Shown here: one piece after another, positions 28,499 to 37,890 of the stretch | Position numbering within the stretch: the stretch's first letter is position 1 | Layout of the letters: the number at the start of each line of letters is the position of its first letter | Origin: Legionella feeleii | Lineage (GTDB): Bacteria; Pseudomonadota; Gammaproteobacteria; Legionellales; Legionellaceae | Direction of reading: 5' to 3' | DNA: 64,000 nucleotides | Assembly: GCF_001467625.1 (NCBI RefSeq) | Contig: NZ_LNYB01000082.1 | Span: 12,720 to 76,719 of the forward strand | The notes under the pieces: model-generated | The model's input: only the letters and a program-made list of their open reading frames with translations | What the model was told of the DNA's origin: nothing | The model's database searches: none | Made by a program: the position numbers and the translations under genes

Positions 28499-28973
28499 TC
28501 ACTTTTTTATAATTAACTGTTTATCCTGCTGTGATAAATTAAACTGGGACAACACATTCATACCTAATAAAATCGTGTCATCATCACTGCCCGGTACAAT
28601 TACTGCCTTAACGTTATTTAAGGTAAACCTGGCAAAACTTAGTTGTTTCAGGCGAGTCAAAGTCCCTGGCTGTTTGGATACTAATTGGATAACGGCCCTG
28701 CAACTGCAACTTGGTAGCTAGCCCTTGGGGTATGGCCACCAAAGTAGCCCCTGTATCCAATATAAATTTAACCGGATAATCATTAATGGAACCATCGATG
28801 TAATAGTGTCCCTGTTCATCAGCAACAATCGTGACGGCTCCATGAGTGATTTGGTAGGAACCTTGTTCCTTCTCACCGTAATAATAAAAAAATAAAAGCA
28901 ATAACCCAAAAAACATCAACCAGGCAATGAGAAACATCCAACGCCCGGTTTGGGTATATTGCTTATCAACCAC
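28499..28973 (-). pseudogene. Retropepsin-like aspartic protease, frameshifted
   Basis: The first frame (28614-28973) gives 119 residues with one N-terminal membrane segment (about 12-31) and the catalytic motif FILDTGATLVAIP, then ends early. The adjacent frame continues the family without a gap: after a shift near 28663-28669 it reads GTLTRLKQLSFARFTLN, then LLGMNVLSQF, the usual C-terminal motif, and stops at 28499. Joined, the product is the normal size of a membrane-anchored clan AA protease (DTGA type). One extra base, two lost bases, or a sequencing error would explain it. It lies five bases after ridA. Confidence 0.85.
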
Positions 28974-28977
28974 GTCC

Positions 28978-29373
28978 TTAACCTTGAACTGATGCAGGTA
29001 AAACCATCACTCCATCGATTTCTACCTGCGCTCCACGCGGCAGGGCACTTACTCCAATTGCTGCCCGGGCTGGATAAGGTTCATCAAAATAACGCGTCAT
29101 TGCTTCGTTAACCAAAGGAAAATGGTTGAGATCAACCAGATAAACAGTCAACTTAACCAAATTCGCCAAACTGCCACCTGCCGCTTTACAAACAGCATCC
29201 AAGTTATCAAAAACCTGATTAATTTGCAGGCGAATTTCATCGCTGCATAATTGCATGGTTTGCGGATCAAGCGGAATCTGCCCCGATAGATAAACAATAT
29301 CGCCACAACGAACTGCTTGACTATAGGTGCCAATCGCTGCTGGCGCTAACGCACTGTGAATAGGTTGCATCAA
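28978..29373 (-). CDS. ridA: RidA family reactive-intermediate deaminase
   Basis: 131 residues, the usual RidA/YjgF/UK114 size. Motifs are [21 protein letters not shown] and, near the end, [24 protein letters not shown] text (about residues 102-121) carrying the catalytic Arg and Glu. RidA hydrolyses reactive enamines and imines made by PLP enzymes. It abuts spoT (29374), a common arrangement. Confidence 0.93.
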   Translation of the reverse strand: MMQPIHSALAPAAIGTYSQAVRCGDIVYLSGQIPLDPQTMQLCSDEIRLQINQVFDNLDAVCKAAGGSLANLVKLTVYLVDLNHFPLVNEAMTRYFDEPYPARAAIGVSALPRGAQVEIDGVMVLPASVQG

Positions 29374-31497
29374 TTAATCTCCCTGCTTTTTACGATATAG
29401 GCGCATCACCACTTTATTAGCACGCAAACGACGCATCACTCGTGCTAAATGAGTTCTGTCACGCACACTGATGGAAAAAGTCACTCCATTATGCCGCCCA
29501 TCTCGTGGATCGACATTAATATTACCAATATTAGATTCCGCCTCAGAAATTGCTGTTGCTAATGCAGCCAAAACACCGCGCTGATTAGCGACTTCAACGG
29601 TAATATCTACCCAAAACTCACCTTGCACCTGGTCATCCCAGCGTAAAGAAACCAATTGTTCGGGGTGATTTCGCCCTTGATTAATGTTAGGACAATCACT
29701 GGCATGCACTATAATACCGCGACCTTGCTGAAAACGCCCAACAATATTATCGCCTGGTATCGGTTGGCAACAATCAGCGAAATGAACCACCATCCCTTCA
29801 GTGCCTTTAATAGCCAAAGGACCACTTTTCGCTGTTTTATCAAGTTCACTATTTTCCTGACTAATCACCAGCCGTTTGGCTATAATCATTGGCATCTGAT
29901 TGCCAATACCAATAGCATAAAGTAACTCATCGGCTGATTTATAATTCAGATCATGTAACAAGGCTTGCAAAGACTCTGGCGGTACCTTGGCATAATCACT
30001 GCCTAACTCAACAAGCGATTGTTCCAGCAAACGTTTGCCCAAGACAATCGATTCCGTATGTTGCTGACTTTTCAAGAAATGACGTATGTTACTGCGCGCC
30101 TTGCCAGTCACCACAAAATTAAGCCAGGCAGGGTTAGGACGAGCACCAGGTGCTGTAATAATTTCGACTGTCTGGCCATTCGTTAATGGAATACTCAGTG
30201 GAACCAGCCGACGATTGACTTTGGCGGCAACACAACTATTTCCTACACCGGAATGCACTGTATAGGCAAAATCAACGGGTGTAGCGCCCTTGGGCAATTC
30301 CATAATATGGCCTTTTGGGGTAAATACGTAAACTTCATCCGGGAATAAATCAATTTTAACGTTTTCAATAAATTCCAAAGAATTTCCTGTGCTGCGCTGC
30401 ATTTCCAACAAGCGCTGTACCCATTCACGCGCACGTAATTGGGCTTCATTCACTTCCAAGCCAGACGATTTATAAATCCAGTGGGCAGCAACCCCGTTTT
30501 CAGCAACCTTATCCATGTCGCGAGTACGTATTTGTACTTCCAGGGGAACCCCAAAGGGGCCAAATAAAGTGGTGTGCAGGGATTGATAACCGTTGGCTTT
30601 GGGAATCCCGATATAATCCTTGAAACGTTGTGGCACCGGTTTATAAGTTTGGTGTAAGGCTCCGAGAACCCGGTAACAGGAATCAATATCCTCAGTAATC
30701 ACTCGAAAAGCAAAAACATCGGTTATTTCAGTAAAAGAAGCCTTTTTTTGCCGCATTTTGCGATAGATACTATATAAATGTTTCTGCCGACCAAAAACAT
30801 GCTCATAGGGAATATTGAGTTTCTCCAAGGCCTGCTGCAAATCCTGTTCAATTTTTTGGGTTAGCTCACGCCGATTACCTCGTGATTTTTCGACTGCTGA
30901 CTTAATAGCCCTATAACGCATGGGATAAAGTGCTTGAAAGCCCAAATCCTCAAGACCAATATAGATAGCATGCATCCCCAAACGATTGGCTATGGGGGCA
31001 TAAATTTCCAGGGTTTCGATCGCAATGCGTCTTCGCTTTACCGAGGGCATTGCTCCTAAGGTACGCATGTTATGATAACGATCAGCGAGTTTCACAATAA
31101 TGACGCGGATATCTTTCACCATCGCTAAAACCATTTTACGGAAATTTTCCGCCTGGGCTTCGGCGCGGGATTCAAATTTGATTTTGGTAAGTTTGGTTAC
31201 TCCATCGACTAACGCAGTAACATCTTCACCAAATTGCTGGGTTAAATCATCTTTACTAATGGAGGTATCTTCAACCACATCATGGAGTAGAGTGGCCATT
31301 ATCGTTTGATAATCCAGGCGCATACGGGCTAAAATCAACGCAGCGGCAACCGGATGGGTAATGTATGGTTCACCTGAGCGACGCATTTGGCCGCGATGTG
31401 CTTTTTCAGCGACCAGATAAGCTTGATAACATTTTTCAATAAGCGGTTGCTCAAGGTAGCATTTAAGCTCTTCGTCTAACTCCTTAAAGTAGCTCAC
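29374..31497 (-). CDS. spoT: Bifunctional (p)ppGpp synthetase/hydrolase
   Basis: 707 residues. The HD hydrolase motif is intact (ATLLHDVVEDT, with HPVAAALILA before it), so hydrolysis is expected. The synthetase domain (about 220-350) contains RVITEDIDSCYRVLG and GYQSLHTTLFGP. A TGS domain (EVYVFTPKGHIMELPKGATPVDFAY-like, about 385-445) and a C-terminal ACT domain (about 630-707) follow. The gmk-rpoZ-spoT order supports SpoT rather than RelA. In Legionella ppGpp triggers the switch to the transmissive phase. Confidence 0.95.
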   Translation of the reverse strand: MSYFKELDEELKCYLEQPLIEKCYQAYLVAEKAHRGQMRRSGEPYITHPVAAALILARMRLDYQTIMATLLHDVVEDTSISKDDLTQQFGEDVTALVDGVTKLTKIKFESRAEAQAENFRKMVLAMVKDIRVIIVKLADRYHNMRTLGAMPSVKRRRIAIETLEIYAPIANRLGMHAIYIGLEDLGFQALYPMRYRAIKSAVEKSRGNRRELTQKIEQDLQQALEKLNIPYEHVFGRQKHLYSIYRKMRQKKASFTEITDVFAFRVITEDIDSCYRVLGALHQTYKPVPQRFKDYIGIPKANGYQSLHTTLFGPFGVPLEVQIRTRDMDKVAENGVAAHWIYKSSGLEVNEAQLRAREWVQRLLEMQRSTGNSLEFIENVKIDLFPDEVYVFTPKGHIMELPKGATPVDFAYTVHSGVGNSCVAAKVNRRLVPLSIPLTNGQTVEIITAPGARPNPAWLNFVVTGKARSNIRHFLKSQQHTESIVLGKRLLEQSLVELGSDYAKVPPESLQALLHDLNYKSADELLYAIGIGNQMPMIIAKRLVISQENSELDKTAKSGPLAIKGTEGMVVHFADCCQPIPGDNIVGRFQQGRGIIVHASDCPNINQGRNHPEQLVSLRWDDQVQGEFWVDITVEVANQRGVLAALATAISEAESNIGNINVDPRDGRHNGVTFSISVRDRTHLARVMRRLRANKVVMRLYRKKQGD

Positions 31498-31821
31498 ACA
31501 ACACTCCCTTCAACTACCGCTGAATTTATTTGGGCTAATGCCCCCGGATACAACATTGAGTTCTCTCGTCAATTTTCTAATGGCTTGGATCAGCTTGTTT
31601 TAGCGCGGTAAAACAACCTTGAAACATCAGTATAAAAACACCCTTGTTTCACCATTATAGTAAAATTGACCATCAAAACCAGAGGCCCTGACATTTCGCT
31701 AGCTTGAGTCGAAAAGCGTTGATTTACGAGCATCGTAGCACAGTTTACGTGAGAGTAAATGCGCAGCAAAGCGCAGGAAATCAATGTTTATCGACCAAGA
31801 GAGTAGAAATGTCAACAGACT
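31498..31821. other. Gap between rpoZ and spoT
   Basis: 324 bases without a gene. The half next to rpoZ is the second 145-bp palindrome; the half next to spoT contains only AT-rich sequence in which no sure promoter was identified. The minus frame at 31590-31784 runs through the palindrome and is not credible. Confidence 0.6.
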
Positions 31822-31824
31822 CTA
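31681..31824. repeat. 145-bp palindromic element, copy 2 (diverged)
   Basis: Related to the element at 3705-3849: both contain ACATTTCGCTAG-TTGAG on one arm and GAGCATCG-AGC further in, both are about 145 bp, and both end TAG-x-G-x-CTGTT-x-ACATTTC when read on the minus strand. The arms here are imperfect. The terminal TAG is the rpoZ stop codon (31822-31824). Confidence 0.75.
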
Positions 31825-32025
31825 GTCTTTGTCCAGGATATCCGGCTTGATTAACCCTTCAGCAATTTCCCGCAAAGCAACCACAGTAGGTTTATCATTT
31901 TCCCATTCCACCATGGGTTGTTCGCCACGAACAGCTATCTCACGAGCACGTTTGGTAGCCACCATGACTAACTCAAACCGGTTTGCTACATGCTCTAAAC
32001 AATCTTCTACGGTTACACGTGCCAT
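31822..32025 (-). CDS. rpoZ: RNA polymerase omega subunit
   Basis: 67 residues, with the family start [20 protein letters not shown] and [10 protein letters not shown] near the end. Omega helps assemble RNA polymerase and forms part of a ppGpp-binding site. It is somewhat shorter than the E. coli protein (91 residues). The stop codon falls on the end of the palindromic element, so the element may have trimmed the tail. Confidence 0.93.
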   Translation of the reverse strand: MARVTVEDCLEHVANRFELVMVATKRAREIAVRGEQPMVEWENDKPTVVALREIAEGLIKPDILDKD

Positions 32026-32081
32026 ACACCTCTCCTCCAGAACTTAAAAAAGATACCAACTTGGAGCCAAAATAGTCTATT

Positions 32082-32711
32082 TTACTGCGATGCCATCAAG
32101 AATGAAAGTAATTTTCCTTGCTGATTGACTTGACGAGCCATTCGGAGCCGGTTTGCAATGACTATGGCTTGTAACTCAGCCGCTGCTTTGTTGAAATCAT
32201 CGTTGACTATCAGATAGTCGAATTCCGAAAAATGGCTTAGTTCATCCTGCGCCCGCCGCATACGGCTGGAAATAACCTCTTCATTATCCTGACGCCGGTC
32301 TAAAAGACGCTGTTTAAGGGTCTCCAGTGCAGGTGGTATGACAAAGACAGAAACAGCATCAGGAAAAATATCTTTAATTTGTTGGGCACCTTGCCAATCA
32401 ATGTCCAAAACCACATCAATTCCTGCCTGGAGACGGGTATTTATCTGCGCTACGGAAGTACCATAATGATGATTAAATACCAGGGCATGCTCTATAAATG
32501 CATTGGCTTCTATCATGGCCAGAAATTGCTGTTCATCAACAAAAAAATAATCCACCCCATCTTTTTCACCCGGTCGTTTTTTACGGGTAGTATGGGAAAT
32601 AGAGACTTCAATTTCAGGGAGTGAAGTGACTAACGTTCGCACCAAACTGGTTTTCCCTCCCCCCGAGGGAGCAGCAACGATTATTAAATTACCTGCATAA
32701 GCATCGGCCAT
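32082..32711 (-). CDS. gmk: Guanylate kinase
   Basis: Phosphorylates GMP to GDP, and so supplies GTP and ppGpp precursors. P-loop [10 protein letters not shown] at residues 14-23, then [21 protein letters not shown] (about 38-58) for GMP binding. 209 residues is standard. It is four bases after yicC and upstream of rpoZ-spoT. Confidence 0.96.
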   Translation of the reverse strand: MADAYAGNLIIVAAPSGGGKTSLVRTLVTSLPEIEVSISHTTRKKRPGEKDGVDYFFVDEQQFLAMIEANAFIEHALVFNHHYGTSVAQINTRLQAGIDVVLDIDWQGAQQIKDIFPDAVSVFVIPPALETLKQRLLDRRQDNEEVISSRMRRAQDELSHFSEFDYLIVNDDFNKAAAELQAIVIANRLRMARQVNQQGKLLSFLMASQ

Positions 32712-32715
32712 GGTC

Positions 32716-33582
32716 TTACTCTATATTTTGAATTTGTTCACGCATTTGCTCAATTAACACTTTCATTTCAACAGCGCTCTGGGTCAGAGCAACCGACTCT
32801 GATTTTGAACTCAGCGTGTTCGCTTCCCGATTCAATTCCTGCATCAAAAAGTCCAGGCGGCGTCCAATCGCTTCCTCACGTTGCAGCACTTTTTCTACTT
32901 CAACCACATGCGTTTGCAACCTGTCCAGCTCTTCAGTCACATCCAAACGAGCCAATTGCAGAGCAAGCTCTTGTTCTACACGCGTCTTATCGACCTCCAG
33001 TTGCAACACATGCAACCGAGTCAGCAATTTGTCTTTTATTTGTTCAGTAAGGGGGGCAACCAATTGCCACGCCACTTTAATTTCATCCTGTAATTTATCT
33101 AAACGACTTTGTATATGTAATCTCAATGCCTGCCCTTCGGACTTTCTTACCGCCAATAACTGGGCCAAGGTTTCCTGAAATAATAACTCCACCTGTTGGC
33201 TTAATGCCTCCTGATCAGATTGGGAGGTTTGTATCACCCCAGGCCAGGATAAAATGGTACTTAACGTTAAATCATTAGGTAATTGCCTAGTCGTCGCCAA
33301 CTGATTTCCTGCCGCAATCAGACTGTTGATCAGGCAGTCATCAATACGTATGGATTGGGCGTCTGTTGTACTACTCTGGAACTTAAGTTGACACTCCAAT
33401 TTACCACGACTTATTTTTCCACGCATCATTGAACGTAAAGAAGTTTCTAAAAAACGGAAGACTTCCGGCAAACGAAAAGATACATCCAGATAGCGGTGAT
33501 TCACTGACTTGATTTCCCAGCACAGAATACCTGCATCGAGCTGTTTCTGCACTCTGGTAAAGGCGGTCATACTATAGGTCAT
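32716..33582 (-). CDS. yicC: YicC/YloC family endoribonuclease
   Basis: 288 residues. The N-terminal domain begins [14 protein letters not shown] and includes [18 protein letters not shown]; the C-terminal conserved stretch is [21 protein letters not shown] (about 238-258). YicC-type proteins are RNases; in E. coli YicC affects the small RNA RyhB. Located ahead of gmk and divergent from rph, as in many gammaproteobacteria. Confidence 0.93.
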   Translation of the reverse strand: MTYSMTAFTRVQKQLDAGILCWEIKSVNHRYLDVSFRLPEVFRFLETSLRSMMRGKISRGKLECQLKFQSSTTDAQSIRIDDCLINSLIAAGNQLATTRQLPNDLTLSTILSWPGVIQTSQSDQEALSQQVELLFQETLAQLLAVRKSEGQALRLHIQSRLDKLQDEIKVAWQLVAPLTEQIKDKLLTRLHVLQLEVDKTRVEQELALQLARLDVTEELDRLQTHVVEVEKVLQREEAIGRRLDFLMQELNREANTLSSKSESVALTQSAVEMKVLIEQMREQIQNIE

Positions 33583-33608
33583 AAAAAATACTAGTAAAAT
33601 TTAACGTT

Positions 33609-33681
33609 GGGCGACTATAAACTAAATTTGTACAAATGCAAGCCCAGGTGCATAGTCCGGCTGAAAGGTTTATAATCGCCC
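33609..33681. promoter_or_regulatory. Mirror-image promoter region between yicC and rph
   Basis: A 14-bp inverted repeat with one mismatch, GGGCGACTATAAAC (33609-33622) and GTTTATAATCGCCC (33668-33681), brackets 45 bases. Each arm carries a -10-like TATAGT or TATAAT pointing toward its own gene. This suggests two back-to-back promoters and perhaps a shared operator; -35 boxes are weak. Confidence 0.4.
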
Positions 33682-33701
33682 ATTTTTAGTGAGGATTAAG
33701 C

Positions 33702-34409
33702 ATGCGCCCCAGCAATCGTGAACCCAATCAATTACGTGCGATCAAAATCACTCGTAACTTTACCAGTCATGCCGAAGGCTCAGTCCTGGTTGAGTTTGGC
33801 GAGACTCGCGTTTTATGTAATGCCTCGGTTATTGATGGCGTACCTCGTTTTCTTAAAGGCAAAAACCAGGGCTGGATTACTGCTGAATATGGTATGTTGC
33901 CTCGCGCCACACACAGCCGGACAGAAAGGGAAGCCAGCAAAGGGAAGCAAGGTGGCAGGACACTTGAAATTCAGAGGCTCATCGGCCGCTCTTTACGCGC
34001 TTGCATCGATTTGAAAGTTTTGGGCGAAAACACCATTACCCTTGATTGTGATGTGATTCAGGCAGATGGCGGCACTCGTACCGCAGCAATTACTGGTGCC
34101 TGTGTAGCAATGAAAGACGCTCTTTCATGGATGGTGACAAGGGAAAAACTACGCAAAATGCCAGCATTTAATTACATTGCGGCTGTTTCCGTCGGCATTT
34201 ACCGCGGCCAACCTGTCCTTGATTTAGATTATGCCGAAGATGTCCTGGCAGAAACCGACATGAATGTTGTGATGAATGAGGAAGGACAATTCATAGAGGT
34301 GCAAGGGACAGCAGAAGATAAGAGTTTTAGTCGTGATCAACTCAATAACATGTTGGCCTTGGCAGAAAATGGGATTGTTCAGCTGATCGAAATACAGAAA
34401 AACGCCTAA
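33702..34409 (+). CDS. rph: Ribonuclease PH
   Basis: Phosphate-dependent 3' exonuclease for tRNA maturation. 235 residues with [20 protein letters not shown] at the start, [15 protein letters not shown] and [20 protein letters not shown] in the core. A GAGGA site precedes the ATG. Confidence 0.97.
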   Translation: MRPSNREPNQLRAIKITRNFTSHAEGSVLVEFGETRVLCNASVIDGVPRFLKGKNQGWITAEYGMLPRATHSRTEREASKGKQGGRTLEIQRLIGRSLRACIDLKVLGENTITLDCDVIQADGGTRTAAITGACVAMKDALSWMVTREKLRKMPAFNYIAAVSVGIYRGQPVLDLDYAEDVLAETDMNVVMNEEGQFIEVQGTAEDKSFSRDQLNNMLALAENGIVQLIEIQKNA

Positions 34410-34422
34410 CCCCCTATCCAGC

Positions 34423-34451
34423 AAAGGAGCAAGTGAAAAACTTGCTCCTTT
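34423..34451. terminator. Bidirectional terminator between rph and pilT
   Basis: AAAGGAGCAAG (34423-34433) pairs perfectly with CTTGCTCCTTT (34441-34451) across a TGAAAAA loop. The A and T ends make it usable from both convergent genes. Confidence 0.8.
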
Positions 34452-34471
34452 CATCTCGAAGGCACCATCCA

Positions 34472-35500
34472 TTAGCTTAGATAAACACCACCTTCCTGGA
34501 TATGATGCGCGGCAATCAAATTAGCTCGCCATAGTTGCTTTAAATGTTGTTCTAGCGTTTGCATCCCCTTAGCCTGTCCAGTCTGCATAGAAGAGTACAT
34601 TTGTGCGAGTTTATCTTCACGGATCAGATTACGGATAGCTGTATTACAAAGCATGATTTCAAAGGCAGCAATGCGGCCGCCCTTTATTTTTGGCAATAAA
34701 TTTTGCGCAATAACGGCTTGCAAAGATTCCGCCAGCATCGAGCGTGCCAGTGATTTTTCCACGCCAGGAAACACATCAATTATACGGTGAATTGCCTTTA
34801 CTGCAGAGTTCGTATGTAAAGTCGCAAACACCAAGTGACCTGTTTCAGCAGCAGTCATAGCCAGACGAATGGTTTCCAAATCACGCAACTCACCAACCAA
34901 AATAACATCGGGATCTTCCCTTAAGGCTGAGCGTAAAGCTGCATGGAAGCTGATTGTATCACGCCGAACCTGACGCTGGTTAACCAGGCACTTTTTACTT
35001 TGGTGGATGAATTCAATCGGATCTTCAATCGTAAGAATATGTTGCGAACGAACTGTATTGATGTGATCGATCAATGCAGCAGCCGTAGTACTCTTACCCG
35101 AACCGGTAGGCCCGGTAATTAATATCAAGCCACGAGAATAAAAAGCAATTTCAGTAAAAATCGGTGGTAGTTCTAGCTCCGCCATGCTGGGAACTCTTGA
35201 TGGAATAACACGAAATACCGCTCCAGCACCCCGAGCTTGATGAAAGACATTCGCTCGAAAACGCGCCTGATCTGCAATTTCGAAAGCAAAATCAATGTCT
35301 TTATTTTGCCTGTAATCGTTTCGTTGCTCGGTAGTCATAGTATTGGAAAGGAGCTGACTAAGTTCTGGCTGCTCCAAGACTGGAAGTGTTGTCTGATGCA
35401 AAGTTCCATCTACACGAATCACAGGGGGTAACCCAGCTGATAAGTGTAAATCCGAGGCGTTGTTGTCTACTGCAAATATTAATAATTCCCTGATATCCAT
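34472..35500 (-). CDS. pilT: Type IV pilus retraction ATPase PilT
   Basis: 342 residues. Walker A GPTGSGKSTT, Asp box region TIEDPIEF, Walker B DVILVGELRD and the His box THTNSA-like (ATLHTNSAVKAI) are all present. PilT depolymerises pilin for twitching. It lies divergent from the yggS-proC-yggT group, the standard pilT neighbourhood. The C-terminal AIRNLIREDKLAQMYS motif favours PilT over PilU. Confidence 0.93.
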   Translation of the reverse strand: MDIRELLIFAVDNNASDLHLSAGLPPVIRVDGTLHQTTLPVLEQPELSQLLSNTMTTEQRNDYRQNKDIDFAFEIADQARFRANVFHQARGAGAVFRVIPSRVPSMAELELPPIFTEIAFYSRGLILITGPTGSGKSTTAAALIDHINTVRSQHILTIEDPIEFIHQSKKCLVNQRQVRRDTISFHAALRSALREDPDVILVGELRDLETIRLAMTAAETGHLVFATLHTNSAVKAIHRIIDVFPGVEKSLARSMLAESLQAVIAQNLLPKIKGGRIAAFEIMLCNTAIRNLIREDKLAQMYSSMQTGQAKGMQTLEQHLKQLWRANLIAAHHIQEGGVYLS

Positions 35501-35685
35501 ATCAATCCCTGTTTTTGCAACTCGTTATCCTGAGCTATCATGCAGAGTAACCCGGATTGTGTCTACCTAACTTTTGTTTTTAATCGAAACTCGCTTGACA
35601 CCAATGGGGTAGCGTTTCGATCCCATTCTATTGTTAGACAGCACCATAATTTGCTACCTTTAGGCTTTTTGGGTTGCATTCAATC

Positions 35686-36372
35686 ATGACCATTGGCGAA
35701 CGTGTACATCAAATTCAAAAGCTCATCACTATAGCTGCTGAACGTTACGGGCGCGAAGCAAATACAGTAAAATTACTGGCTGTCAGCAAAGGTCAGTCAA
35801 GCGATGCAATTAAACAGGCATTTGAAGCAGGGATCAGTGATTTTGGTGAAAATTATTTACAGGAGGCACAAGTCAAAATGCGGGCCTTGTCTGATTTAGC
35901 AATTCACTGGCATTTCATCGGCCCCATTCAAAGCAATAAAACTCGGGCTATAGCGCAAGATTTTGCTTGGGTACATAGTGTCGGCCGCGAAGAAATTGCA
36001 ATGATGCTGGCTAAATATCGTCCCGAACACCTGCCTCGACTTAATATTTGCCTGCAAATTAATCTGGATGGGGAAGAGAGTAAATCGGGTGTCAGCCCAA
36101 CTCAGGCTGAAAAACTTGCTCTTTTTGTTAGTCAATTGCCCTCCTTGACATTGCGAGGATTAATGACCATTCCCCGTCCTCAAGACAACGCGCAGCAGCA
36201 ATATGAGAGTTTTCTGCGTCTTGCTAGTTTATTATGTGATTTGAACAACAAGTTAAACCTATCCATGGATACCCTATCCATGGGAATGAGTGATGATTTT
36301 GAAGCAGCGATTCGTGCTGGTACTACTATAGTACGTATTGGCCGCGCTATCTTTGGTGAAAGACAAGGTTAA
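35686..36372 (+). CDS. yggS: YggS family PLP homeostasis protein
   Basis: 228 residues from the ATG at 35686; a TTG four codons earlier is possible. PLP-binding Lys in LLAVSKGQS, then FGENYLQEAQ, WHFIGPIQSNK and LSMGMSDDFEAAIRAGTT-type C-terminus (about 205-222). It keeps vitamin B6 and amino acid pools balanced. Followed six bases later by proC. Confidence 0.93.
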   Translation: MTIGERVHQIQKLITIAAERYGREANTVKLLAVSKGQSSDAIKQAFEAGISDFGENYLQEAQVKMRALSDLAIHWHFIGPIQSNKTRAIAQDFAWVHSVGREEIAMMLAKYRPEHLPRLNICLQINLDGEESKSGVSPTQAEKLALFVSQLPSLTLRGLMTIPRPQDNAQQQYESFLRLASLLCDLNNKLNLSMDTLSMGMSDDFEAAIRAGTTIVRIGRAIFGERQG

Positions 36373-36377
36373 CAGCG

Positions 36378-37163
36378 ATGAAAATTAGTTTTATTGGTTT
36401 CGGCAACATGGCACAGACAATTGCGCATACTTTACGTAATAATCGAGATTACCAAATTTTTGCTGCCTCTCCTTCCCTTGCAAAAGGAATTAATGAAGAT
36501 GGCTTTCACACTGACCATGATAATCTGGCAGTCATTAACAGTGCTGACGTCATTTTTTTAGCCGTTAAACCGGCGAACCTGAAAACTGTTTTAACCCAAA
36601 TTAGCGCTCACCTGCCTCCCAACTGCTTACTGGTTTCCATTGCTGCAGGCATGAGCCTCTCCTGGTTAGCCCAATACTGCCCAACTAACCAAGCCATCGT
36701 CCGTAGTATGCCTAATATACCAATCGCTGTGGAGGAAGGAGCCACTCCCTTAATAGCGAATGATTATGTAACCAACAAACAGAAGCACCTAATTGAGCAA
36801 CTTTTTCAAGCCACAGGCCTCACTACCTGGGTTACGAAAGAAAGCGATATGGATTCATTCACAGCATTATCCGGTAGTGGGCCGGCTTATGTCTTTCTTT
36901 TCATGGAAGCAATGATTAATGCGGCCAAAAAACTTGGACTCGATGAGAAAATTGCTCACACTTTCACCTTGCAAACAGTTCTTGGAGCCGCTCATTTGGC
37001 TAAAAATAATGCCCTTGAGCTGTCTGCTTTACGAAAAAAGGTCACCTCACCCTCTGGTACAACGGCCGCTGCACTCGATATACTGCGACAACAAGGATTC
37101 GAAGAGCTGATATTTCAGGCAATGAAAGCAGCTTGTGAACGCGCACAACAACTGGGATCCTAG
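36378..37163 (+). CDS. proC: Pyrroline-5-carboxylate reductase
   Basis: Last step of proline synthesis. 261 residues: N-terminal Rossmann motif FIGFGNMAQTIA, VRSMPNIP in the middle, and C-terminal ALSGSGPAYVFLFMEAM and KVTSPSGTTAAAL, the family signature. In an operon with yggS and yggT. Confidence 0.96.
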   Translation: MKISFIGFGNMAQTIAHTLRNNRDYQIFAASPSLAKGINEDGFHTDHDNLAVINSADVIFLAVKPANLKTVLTQISAHLPPNCLLVSIAAGMSLSWLAQYCPTNQAIVRSMPNIPIAVEEGATPLIANDYVTNKQKHLIEQLFQATGLTTWVTKESDMDSFTALSGSGPAYVFLFMEAMINAAKKLGLDEKIAHTFTLQTVLGAAHLAKNNALELSALRKKVTSPSGTTAAALDILRQQGFEELIFQAMKAACERAQQLGS

Positions 37164-37234
37164 TGATATTCGGCAACAAATCTATGCTATAAACACGCTA
37201 GGATAAATTTCTAATTAATATTTTTTGCGAGGAT

Positions 37235-37816
37235 ATGATGGCGGGACTGATAGCGGTTACCTATTTTCTGATCAGCCTATTTTTCAATTTGTTTTTGTTT
37301 GTTTTATGGTTGCGCCTTATTTTGCGTTACTTCCATGTAAGTAGCCTGCATCCTGTACACCAAGGGATAAACAAATTAACCGATCCATTGCTCGTCCCAA
37401 TAGAGCGACTGATAGGAACAGATAAATTACCTGCAAGACAGCGCTATGACTGGGTCTGTCTTGGCCTACTAATTGTCGTTGAAATTATTAAATTTACAGT
37501 ACTTGGCTTGCTTCTTTATAAAACCCTCATGCCAATATCCTATATTCTGTTATTTTCTGCGGCTGATTTTATTGTTCAACCCTGTAACCTGCTTTTCTAT
37601 ATGATTTTAATCCGGGTAGTTATGAGTTGGGTTAATCCAGCATGGCAACATCCTGTGAATGATATTATCAAGATGGTGACCGATCCTTTATTGGATTTAG
37701 GACGCCGTTTGGTACCTGATATTTCTGGTTTTGATTTTTCTCCTTTTATTGTTTTAATTATTTTAAAGGTGATTACCCTGTTCATGAGTGCATCAATGCC
37801 TTTACGACTGATTTAG
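37235..37816 (+). CDS. yggT: YggT family membrane protein
   Basis: 193 residues with two copies of the YggT unit. Hydrophobic segments are at about 5-30, 68-90, 98-118 and 165-185; the repeated motif is VLWLRLILRYFHVS and LIRVVMSWVNPA, each followed by L-x2-DPLL (KLTDPLLVPIERLIG; MVTDPLLDLGRRLVP). Function is not well known; it may help osmotic homeostasis. The gene order yggS-proC-yggT is conserved. Confidence 0.93.
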   Translation: MMAGLIAVTYFLISLFFNLFLFVLWLRLILRYFHVSSLHPVHQGINKLTDPLLVPIERLIGTDKLPARQRYDWVCLGLLIVVEIIKFTVLGLLLYKTLMPISYILLFSAADFIVQPCNLLFYMILIRVVMSWVNPAWQHPVNDIIKMVTDPLLDLGRRLVPDISGFDFSPFIVLIILKVITLFMSASMPLRLI

Positions 37817-37890
37817 CCCCGTTTTTAAACAGCAAAAATACATTGGGAGAGCTATACTTGAATCAGGTTGCAATCATTTTGGACACGCTT

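Noticed and set aside
31590..31784. Minus-strand open frame between rpoZ and spoT
   Set aside because: It is mostly the palindromic element read through, with no start signal.
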